62,000 nucleotides of DNA. Source: Cryptomeria japonica. Lineage: Eukaryota; Streptophyta; Pinopsida; Cupressales; Cupressaceae. Below the pieces are notes generated by a model. The model had not been told where the DNA came from. It was given only the letters and a program-made list of their open reading frames with translations, and made no database searches. This document shows positions 34,623-42,470 of this stretch, piece by piece; within the stretch, counting starts at the first letter, position 1; every line of letters begins with the position of its first letter. The DNA is taken from positions 810,875,069 to 810,937,068 of the forward strand of contig NC_081414.1 in NCBI RefSeq assembly GCF_030272615.1, given 5' to 3'. Made by a program: the position numbers and the translations under genes.

Positions 34623-35297
34623 ACGGAGTCTGAGCTGTAGATGGCCCTGCCCCTGGATCCCCCTATCCCTCTGGTGGTGGTGGAGGCCCCATAACCCCAC
34701 CGCTGGATGCCTGTCTCCTGCGGCTCCCTCCCGTAGCCGTTGCTGTGCGCGACGACCTCTGGAAGCTCCTAGCCCACTGCTCTGCTGGCACGGCTGCATA
34801 ATATAGATCCCTCCAGTAGGCGATCTCCTCTCCCGCTCGCAAAACATAGGCGTAGCCTGCCCCTGCATCCTCTGCTGCCCACCTACCTGCCCTCAGAGCT
34901 GTCTCGGCCTCGGTATATCTCTGGATGGCCTGATCCCTCTCCCGCTCTATATCTCGGACCCTGATCCTGAGGTGGTTCCTCTCTCGAACCAAATCCTCAA
35001 TCTCATCTGCCTGGCCCTGGCAGATCTCCCGCAGCCTCACCACCTCATCCTCCTCAGAGTCTCCGCTCTCCGCCCCTGCCTGTGGCTCCTCCTCTACAGG
35101 TGCCTGTCCCTGTGCCTCTGCCTGCACCTGTCCCTGTGCCTGTATAGGTACCTCTGGCTGTACCTGTCTCTGTCCCTCTCTGGGACCCTGTGCTGCTGGC
35201 ACCTGTAGGGGTAGTCCACCCCGTCCTCTCACCACTGGAGCTGCTCTCTCCTGACCTCCCTCCCTCCGAGGTGCTACCCGTCTCTCTCCCACCACTC
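34623..35297 (-). pseudogene. Antisense PMD gene of E6: C-terminal coiled-coil arm (A-minus)
   Basis: Read on the minus strand: a Gly/Gln/Ala-rich repeat region (QVQPEVPIQAQGQVQAEAQ), then an acidic hinge (SGDSEEDEVVRL) and a clear coiled coil (QADEIEDLVRERNHLRIRV, RDIERERDQAIQRYTEAET), ending in a Pro-rich tail (GPPPPPEG, stop just before 34663). It is the C-terminal half of the antisense protein. At 35297/35298 it meets the PMD segment in opposite orientation, so it is cut off from its N-terminal half. Bases 34747-35297 recur inverted at 35978-36528. Confidence 0.75.
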
Positions 35298-37187
35298 GGA
35301 GACGTGCACGTTTCACCTGCCGATGGGTGAGATGACAGTGACACTGGAGGATGTATACAGGATATTATATGTTCCCATTGATGGAGAGTTGATCCCCTAT
35401 GACCGTGACGGTGACAGGGAGGCCTTGAGACGGGTCTTTCAGGATCCTGAGTTGGAGATGCGAGCAGGCCATGTAGCCTGGGACACCATGACTGCCACAG
35501 GATTGGCATTGCCGGCAATTATTGGGGGAGTTATCAGTGGATACTTGTGTCCAGACAGGGCCACACGAGGATTGGCAGTGGGCTGGGGAGGGGCCTTGGA
35601 GACGCTGATGGCAGAGCACACTAGGTATGCATGGGGGCCATGTGTCCTAGCACATTTGTACTATGAGCTGCATCAGTTTGTATACCATGGATCAGTGGGG
35701 CTGGGCTGCGGTGTGACTCTATTGCAAGTGTGGGCCTATGAGCACCTTCCTATCACACGGCCGATTCACTTCCGAGGCAGAGGACAGGGACAGAGTTTTG
35801 TTCATTTGTATGCCATGATCACATCCCAGCCTCGGATTGGGAGATTGGAGCACTGGAGGAGAGTCATTGATGACATTGATATGGTGATCTAGAGGCCGTA
35901 CCTGGGGTGCGAGGAGTGGGGCCACCCATGATGCCATTGCCCTACTATTCTAAAGGGGGCATGGCGGAGGCGGAGGGGAGTGGTGGGAGAGAGACGGGTA
36001 GCACCTCGGAGGGAGGGAGGTCAGGAGAGAGCAGCTCCAGTGGTGAGAGGACGGGGTGGACTGCCCCTACAGGTGCCAGCAACACAGGGTCCCAGAGAGG
36101 GACAAAGACAGGTACAGCCAGAGGTACCTATACAGGCACAGGGACAGGTGTAGGCAGAGGCACAGGGACAGGCACCTGTAGAGGAGGAGCCACAGGCAGG
36201 GGCGGAGAGCGGAGACTCCGAGGAGGATGAGGTGGTGAGGCTGCGGGAGATCTGCCAGGGCCAGGCAGATGAGATTGAGGATTTGGTTCGAGAGAGGAAC
36301 CACCTCAGGATCAGGGTCCGAGATATAGAGCGGGAGAGGGATCAGGCCATCCAGAGATATACCGAGGCCGAGACAGCTCTGAGGGCAGGTAGGCGGGCAG
36401 CAGAGGATGCAGGGGCAGGCTACGCCTATGTTTTGCGAGCGGGAGAGGAGATCGCCTACTGGAGGGATCTATATTATGCAGCCGTGCCAGCAGAGCAGCG
36501 GGCTAGGAGCTTCCAGAGGTCGTCGCGCCCCAGGGTGGCCCCACTCCTCGCACCATGGGTGGCCCCACTCCTCGCACCCCAGGTACGACCTCCAGATCAC
36601 CATATCAATGTCATCAATGACTCTCCTCCAGTGCTCCAATCTCCCAATCCGAGGCTGGGATGTGATCATGGCATACAAATGAACAAAACTCTGTCCCTGT
36701 CCTCTGCCTCGGAAGTGAATCGGCCGTGTGATAGGAAGGTGCTCATAGGCCCACACCTGCAATAGAGTCACACCGCAGCCCAGCCCCACTGATCCATGGT
36801 ATACAAACTGATGCAGCTCATAGTACAAATGTGCTAGGACACATGGCCCCCATGCATACCTAGTGTGCTCTGCCATCAGCGTCTCCAAGGCCCCTCCCCA
36901 GCCCACTGCCAATCCTCGTGTGGCCCTGTCTGGACACAAGTATCCACTGATAACTCCCCCAATAACTGCCGGCAATGCCAATCCTGTGGCAGTCATGGTG
37001 TCCCAAGCTACATGGCCTGCTCGCATCTCCAACTCAGGATCCTGAAAGACCCGTCTCAAGGCCTCCCTGTCACCGTCACGGTCATAGGGGATCAACTCTC
37101 CATCAATGGGAACATGTAATATCCTGTATACATCCTCCAGTGTCACTGTCATCTCACCCATCGGCAGGTGAAACGTGCACGTCTTCG
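34747..37187. repeat. Nested inverted repeats A-minus B-plus A-plus B-minus
   Basis: Arm A: 34747-35297 against 35978-36528 (551 bp each). Arm B: about 35298-35934 against about 36553-37187. B-plus and A-plus form one full unit; the outer A-minus and B-minus are the two halves of a second unit facing the other way. Near 36530-36580 GGTGCGAGGAGTGGGGCC (minus strand) is repeated twice in tandem at the junction. Confidence 0.85.
35298..36528 (+). pseudogene. Inverted copy of the antisense PMD gene (B-plus, linker, A-plus)
   Basis: A complete inner unit in the element's sense direction: PMD part 35298-35934 (LPMGEMTVTLEDVYRIL, VPIDGELIPYDRD, GGVISGYLCPDRATRG, CVLAHLYYELHQFVYHGS), the linker (GCEEWGHP, then ILKGAWRRR) and the coiled-coil part 35978-36528. 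Two Trp codons at the PMD/linker border are stops (TAG, TGA). It preserves the original PMD-to-coil junction, which the outer minus-strand halves have lost. Differences from the outer arms are few, so the duplication is young. Confidence 0.8.
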
Positions 37188-37365
37188 AGTGCCATCTCTC
37201 GGCCAACGCAGTCAGCAACCCCATGTTTGCCCGAAACTCGGGCACATAGAGCATATATGTGAGACCCATCTCCTCAATGGAAATCATGTCCTGGATGGAC
37301 AACTCTGGACGCAGTCTCTGAGTCGATGGGAATCTCTCCCGTGACTCCAACATTGGCAAATACTC
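36469..37365 (-). CDS. Antisense PMD gene of E6, exon 2 (plant mobile domain)
   Basis: The plant mobile domain is found in MAIN/MAIL proteins and in some plant transposons and Tat-type retroelements; its biochemical role in elements is unknown. On the minus strand exon 2 opens after a TGACTGCAG acceptor with EYLPMLESRERFPSTQRLRP and runs through MGLTYMLYVPEF, LLTALAERWHSKTCTFHLP, GEMTVTLEDVYRILHVP, AVGWGGALETLMAEHTRYAW, LLQVWAYEHLPITRP and HWRRVIDDIDMVIWR. After two GCEEWGHP repeats the frame enters the inverted A-plus arm and stops at 36469, so the natural C-terminus is replaced by about 25 unrelated residues. Frame and phase fit exon 1 exactly. Confidence 0.75.
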   Translation of the reverse strand, partial: EYLPMLESRERFPSTQRLRPELSIQDMISIEEMGLTYMLYVPEFRANMGLLTALAERWHSKTCTFHLPMGEMTVTLEDVYRILHVPIDGELIPYDRDGDREALRRVFQDPELEMRAGHVAWDTMTATGLALPAVIGGVISGYLCPDRATRGLAVGWGGALETLMAEHTRYAWGPCVLAHLYYELHQFVYHGSVGLGCGVTLLQVWAYEHLPITRPIHFRGRGQGQSFVHLYAMITSQPRIGRLEHWRRVIDDIDMVIWRSYLGCEEWGHPWCEEWGHPGARRPLEAPSPLLCWHGCII

Positions 37366-37408
37366 CTGCAGTCAAGCAAATCAATCTTGTCAGTTATCGT
37401 GGCATTCA

Positions 37409-37638
37409 CTGTTTATCACAAAATGCTACTTGCTACCTAAATGCATATGGCTATCTACCCTAGTGACACTCACTGTTCATCACAAAGTGTTGCTATTTAT
37501 CCTAGTAGTGCTCACTGTTCATCACAAAGTACTACGAGTGTGACATTCCCTGTTCATCACAAAGTGTCACTCACATTCGCACTCCCTGTTCATCACAAAG
37601 TGCTGCATATCCTGGTGCTCCCTGTTCATCACAAAGTG
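37409..37638. repeat. Six copies of CTGTTCATCACAAAGTG
   Basis: Starts at 37409 (two mismatches), 37473, 37515 (one mismatch), 37550, 37586 and 37622, separated by 18-47 unrelated bases. A partial GTTCATCACAGA follows at about 37711. Confidence 0.9.
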
Positions 37639-37761
37639 CCTTGATTTATCCTAATCTTCCTAGAGGACCTGCTTGAGTATATCCTCTCAGCAGCTTATCC
37701 AATCGACAGCGTATGTTCATCACAGAACTGCCGATTTGACCTAAAGGACTAAAACCTTGCA

Positions 37762-38090
37762 TTTAAGCACACAAACGCACTTTTTCAACACACACGCGCT
37801 TTTAACTCATAAACGCGCTTATAGACTGCATAAACGCGCCTCTGCAACACAGACGCGCTTTCTGAACACAAACGTGCCTATGCCAGACACAAACGCGACC
37901 AGGGAACACAGACGTCCCTGCATGACATAAACGCTATTCAAAAGCACAGACGCTACTACATTTCACAAATGCGTCCGCATTCAACACAAACGCGGTTCCA
38001 GGCACAGACGCGCCTGGACCCGACACAGTCGCGCCTGTTGGACACAGACACGCTTGGCGCTGACACAGACGCGGTTGCGCGTTTTTGCAC
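37762..38090 (-). repeat. GCGTCTGTG array 3, reverse strand
   Basis: About fifteen copies of CACAGACGC or variants (CACAAACGC, CATAAACGC) on the plus strand, so GCGTCTGTG on the minus strand, spaced about 20-22 bases. More degenerate than arrays 1 and 2. Confidence 0.85.
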
Positions 38091-38191
38091 TTTTTAACTA
38101 CCCTATTTCTAGCGCATTTATTGCTCCTAAACATGCATTAATGACAAAACTTGAAATGCGTGAAAGTACGAGGAGGTTTTCGGGTACTTAC

Positions 38192-38257
38192 CGGCTCTCC
38201 TGCATCGGCTGGTCGCTGGAATCGGCGGACACGGTCGAATCTATGAACGAATGCCAT
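38192..38257 (-). CDS. Antisense PMD gene of E6, exon 1 (22 codons)
   Basis: ATG at 38257 gives MAFVHRFDRVRRFQRPADAG, then EP, ending exactly at a consensus GTAAGT donor. Joining to exon 2 after the TGCAG acceptor keeps the frame. Exon 1 is basic and short. The choice rests on the combination of ATG, donor, phase and a TATA-like box upstream; no transcript was available. Confidence 0.55.
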
Positions 38258-38347
38258 CGCTGCTGACTGCTGCTGCTCTTTTCTCGCTCTGCACTGTGAT
38301 CTTCTATGGGTGTGGATGACAATGAGGATGTCTTTTGCCCGTGGTCT

Positions 38348-38360
38348 ATCTTATAGCCTA
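38348..38360 (-). promoter_or_regulatory. TATA-like box for the antisense PMD gene
   Basis: On the minus strand GTAGGCTATAAGATAGAC lies about 95 bases before the exon 1 ATG, which would give a leader of about 60 bases. It sits outside the LTR, so the antisense gene would have its own internal promoter. Confidence 0.4.
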
Positions 38361-38587
38361 CCCTAGCCCTCGCCCTCATTTCCCGAGTCAGTCTTCTTTA
38401 TCCCGTGACTCTGTCACTCTATTCGCTCAACCCCTTCTATCCCATTTTTCTTATCGAGAGATTGTCTGCGCTCTTTCCAGACTTTTTCATCCAATCTCTC
38501 GAGGGGGCATATAATTCCTTATTTTGGGGCAACTCTGTATCAGTTCATCTTATCTTCTTTGAAACAACGCGACAAGCCGCATTGTCT

Positions 38588-38602
38588 CAAAGAGGGGCAA
38601 AA
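38588..38602 (+). other. Polypurine tract of E6
   Basis: CAAAGAGGGGCAAAA directly before the 3' LTR TGTAGACACCC. Confidence 0.85.
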
Positions 38603-39384
38603 TGTAGACACCCAAAATTGTCATGTCTAATTAAATAAATATTTTATTTATTTAATTATCTAAGCCTAATTCTTCTATTAATTAAATAAATCTTTATTTA
38701 TTTAATTAATTCATTTATCCTCTTCTAGCCTTATTTCTCATTTAAATAAATACATTTATTTATTTAAATTATCCCTTTCCTAAATTAAATAAATATTTTA
38801 TTTATTTAATTGCCCTACTTCTTCTATTAATTAAATAAATCTTTATTTATTTAATTAATTCATTAACCTTTTCTACACATGACACATGTCATTCATCTCT
38901 TATTTCCTACAATACCTACCCCTTTCATTATTTTGGTATTTCTTATACCTACCCTCTAATCCTAGCCGACCTCTCTTTTTACACCTCTCAATCTTAACCC
39001 TCCATTTTCTATTGTGTCTTCTATTTAAGGAGATGCTTTCTTCATTACCAAACCCTAATGACTAATGACTAATTTTGGAGGACTTGACTACACTACAATT
39101 CTACTTGCAACCACATTCCGTTCTTTGTTGAGCTCTTGTGCATACAAAAATCTGAGAGCAAGCATATCAAACAAGATCAATGGAGATAGGAAGAATGGAG
39201 ATCAAAACCCTAGTGGACATGTGATGGTATAATCTTTGTGATTTTTGAGTTATTTTGCATTGTCTTAGGTTATCTTCATATGTTATGGTGGATCTTTGTT
39301 CATTGTTAGGCTAGGGTTTTGTGGTTGAATCCATTTTAGTCTTTCAATATTGTTGTTTATTGCTATCCATTTTCACCATATACA
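38603..39384 (+). repeat. 3' LTR of E6
   Basis: 782 bp, no difference from the 5' LTR found by eye. Followed by GTTTC, the second target-site copy (39385-39389). Confidence 0.95.
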
Positions 39385-39389
39385 GTTTC

Positions 39390-40533
39390 ATATCCAAATT
39401 CATACTATATATTCTAGTCGGTTAGTATTACCAAATCATGCAGTTGGTACACACAGAGAAGTCGGTATGAACAGTCTAGTCGGTTACAGAAGAAAATAGT
39501 CACAGAATGTAGTATTCACCGAGCTGTTTACCGAGTAAAGTTTCATGGCTACCGAGTGGTAAAGTTAACTCACCGAGTTGATATTCACCGAGTGAAACGA
39601 TTTACCAGATACATTGAACCTGGACATGCACATAAAAACGTGTTACAAGATCGAGGCACATCTAACCATTTTTGCATTGGAAATTGCATTAGGAGATTAT
39701 GTATGATTACAAGGTCAATCTAACCAATGAGATATTTTGTTTTGTTATTCATTCGAAGAATCTTTTTGTAAGATCGAAGCAATGAATTAAATCACTGCTG
39801 TAAGAGATCTATTTATACAACATGATTTTAGGGTTAGATACAAGAGATGTGATAATGTGTGTGTGTATGCATGAAGGAAGACTGTTACAGAGACACAAAG
39901 AGGTCACCAAGAAGGTTATCAATGAACAGTCAAAGAATAGAGTAAATACAAGGGTTTCTTGAGTTTCATTATGGGTTACCGAGGTATGCTACAAGCTAGG
40001 TAATCTTATTCAGAGCACATAGAATCTTCTTTAGCATTTCAGATGTAAAGTTGCAGATATTTGTAATGATTTTATTGTAATATTTAGAAGTTGTAAGAGA
40101 AACCTTTAACAGGGTAAAAGACTCTAACCAAGTCTATAAATTGTAAATCCTTTAACTAGGTGCAACATTTATATAGTGTTGTAAAATCCTTTAGTAAGGT
40201 AGATCTAACTGATCTTGATACTCCTAACAGGGTAAGCTATTAGAAATAACTAAATGTAGCTCTAACCAAGCATTCTTTATTATTGCAGTAGTGAAGTTGT
40301 GGGTGCCATCCCCACCGCAGTTTTTCTCTCTAACCAAGAGTTTCTACGTGACCAAAATATATGTGTTATGGAGTGAATCATGTATGATTGTTATCTATTG
40401 ATTTTAGTATTGTTTTATGTTACTGCACTATTCTGTTTATGCATAATAGTAAGGTTATTATCAAAGAAAAGTTTTGGAGTACTGATTCACCCCTCCCCTC
40501 TTAGTACATCAGCTTTCCATATTGGGCCTAACA
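39390..40533 (+). repeat. 5' LTR of E5, remainder
   Basis: Continues the LTR after E6 and ends ATATTGGGCCTAACA. It contains repeated ACCGAGT/CACCGAG units (39520-39600), CCCCACCGCAGTTTTTCTC in U5, and the ACTGATTCACCCCTCCCC signature. Confidence 0.9.
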
Positions 40534-40547
40534 ATTGGTATCAGAGC
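40534..40547 (+). other. Primer binding site of E5
   Basis: ATTGGTATCAGAGC, a perfect initiator-Met tRNA complement immediately after the LTR. Confidence 0.95.
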
Positions 40548-40595
40548 AGCAATCTTGGAAAAGGGTTTAACTACCTAAAGAGAAAGATCTTAGCA

Positions 40596-41990
40596 ATGGA
40601 AGGCTACAAACAATCTCGGAGGATTGTGCATCTTCAAGGAGAGTTGGATAATGCAAATCAAGTGATTGCAGACATGCAGAGGCAAATGCAAAAATCTCTG
40701 AAAGTAAGAAGAAGATTATCTGATGACTTGCAGGATTCTCAAGAGCTAGTGGAACAAATCGAGACATCATCTGAGAATAGTATATCTGAAGAGACTAAAG
40801 AAATGATTGGAATGTTGAAAGAAAAGAACAAAGCATTGGCTAATCAACTAAAAGCAATGAAAAGAGAACATGAACATTTCAGTACATAGATGACTGAAAA
40901 TCTAGATGCATTAAGGATAGCTGAGGATAAAGCAAGAGATCTACAAAGAGAGAAACAACATGAAGCTCTAGTATCTGATAAGGATGATGAAATCATAAGG
41001 TTAACTAGTATTCAATAAAATATGACAGATCAACTAGGTTATGCACATCATGAAGCAATTCTGAAGAATGATGAAAATCAATCATTGAAACTTGAAGTAT
41101 CAAGGTTGATTGATGAACTTGAAACTGAGAAGAAGTCCAAAGAATCATTGGAGAAAAGTTATGAAGCATCAAAGATGTTGGATGAGAAACTGAATACAAG
41201 AAGACTCTACAAAGATGGAGGACTCGGTTACAAAGGAAAAGACTCTACCAAGAAAGGAATTCATACTACCGAGAGAGGAGAATCATCAAAACAAGTTGGT
41301 AAAAGGAATAACATCAAAAGGAAGAAGCCTATTTGCTACTACTGTGGAAATCAAGGTCATACTGCTAGCATATGCCAGATCAAAAAATGTAAGCAATCAA
41401 ATATCTCTAAGTCCAATGGATATTGTTACAATTGCAATAAATATGGTCACATACCTAATCAATGTAGGACAAAGTCTGTTAACAACTATCAGAAGGCAAA
41501 ATTCAAAGGGTTTTGTAGAAATTGCAATAGATATGGACATAGTAGCGAGAAGTGCTGGTTTAAGAAAAAGAACTACATGAAGTATCCACATCGAGAAAAC
41601 ACTAGAGGTTACTGAACTCACACAGATCCTTACCGACAATATGTAGCAGTACCATGGGATTACAATACAAGGATATTGTGCAAATGTTGTGGAAGATATG
41701 GACATATAAGTGCCAACTATTTTATAAGATTTGGAATGAACAACCAGAGATCATGGATAAATCCTGGTATGGCATGCTTTCATTGTCACAAAGGTGGACA
41801 TTTAGCTGGAGATTGCAGAGATCAATCGAGAAGAGACACTGAAGAGATTAGAGAAAAATTCAAGATGATTTGGAAAAAGAAAGAAATTATGTCTGATGAA
41901 GAAAGCACCTTACCTACTGAGTTAGGTGCACCTATTTCAAATTCGTTAAGGAAAGGTATGAAGGGAGTGCATTCTTTAAAAGTTAAATAA
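40596..41990 (+). pseudogene. E5 ORF1: coiled coil plus five CCHC knuckles
   Basis: ATG 40596 (MEGYKQSRRIVHLQGELDNA) lies 50 bases after the PBS. The N-terminal 200 residues are heptad-rich with Lys/Glu (MQKSLKVRRRLSDDLQ, MIGMLKEKNKALANQLKAM, LEVSRLIDELETEKKSKE). Five zinc knuckles follow: CYYCGNQGHTASIC, CYNCNKYGHIPNQC, CRNCNRYGHSSEKC, CKCCGRYGHISANY (last Cys lost) and CFHCHKGGHLAGDC. Stops at about 40888, 41017 and 41613; the frame is otherwise kept. The C-terminus is Lys/Glu-rich (EEIREKFKMIWKKKEIM). It likely binds RNA; no capsid fold motif is seen. Homologous in plan to E3 ORF1. Confidence 0.75.
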
Positions 41991-42470
41991 TAACAGTTCC
42001 TATTCTATTATGTACAAAATTCAAAATCTGCACAGTTAAGATGCAATTAGTCAGTTTATATACTATACAGGAAACCTGTCAAGTCGGTGTATACAGGAAA
42101 CCTATCAAGTCAGTTAATAAAGCAAAGTTGGGTACTCGGTGAAAATAGAAAAAAAGAGTAAATCGGTAAAAGGTGAACTGAGTGCATTTAATATCTTGAC
42201 CTAACTTGCATGGAGCCCGATAAGGTATTTTTGAGTACTTAAAAGTGTTTTCACGGTCATTTTCATTCACCCAAGTTTTCGAGAAGCAGAGCAAAGCGAA
42301 TCAATGTGATCAAACTTCATTCAGAGTGAATTTCGAGGTATTTACATCAATCTATTCACATTGTTAAGCTGGTTTCCGATCTAGTCAAATTGCTATTGTC
42401 TACTGAGTGTGAAGCGTCAGTCATTTGTAAACCCTAAGGATAACTTGTCAAATCTTACCCAAAATATACC

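Larger units (their letters stand above)
37366..38191 (-). other. Predicted intron of the antisense PMD gene
   Basis: Donor: CCG|GTAAGTACCC (GTAAGT at 38191-38186). Acceptor: TTGACTGCAG|GAG ending at 37366. Length 826 bp, phase 0. It has stops in the coding frame directly before exon 2 (TGA at 37374-37372), so exon 2 needs either this splice or an internal start (ATG at 37353). The intron holds two arrays: a 17-bp repeat (37409-37638) and GCGTCTGTG on this strand (37762-38090). Confidence 0.6.
22255..39384 (+). mobile_element. E6: Tat-type Gypsy LTR retrotransposon with antisense PMD gene, TSD GTTTC
   Basis: A 17,130-bp element with LTRs of 782 bp each (22255-23036, 38603-39384) that look identical base for base, flanked by GTTTC (22250-22254, 39385-39389). 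Order: LTR, PBS, 2.35-kb leader with GCGTCTGTG arrays, gag-pro, RT-RNase H-second RNase H-integrase, 3' UTR with hairpin motifs, antisense PMD gene, PPT, LTR. A second RNase H after the ordinary one marks the Tat lineage of Ty3/Gypsy. Identical LTRs mean a very recent insertion, yet the pol frame holds three stops and the antisense gene is rearranged. Confidence 0.95.

Noticed and set aside
34972-36303. Leu/Ser/Cys-rich and Gly/Thr-rich reading frames opposite the coiled-coil arms
   Set aside because: They are shadows of the real coil/linker frame; their repeated composition follows from the complement of Gln/Arg/Glu codons.
39385-40533. E5 5' LTR first taken as truncated
   Set aside because: The missing 31 bp are at 22224-22254; E6 with its GTTTC duplication separates the two parts.
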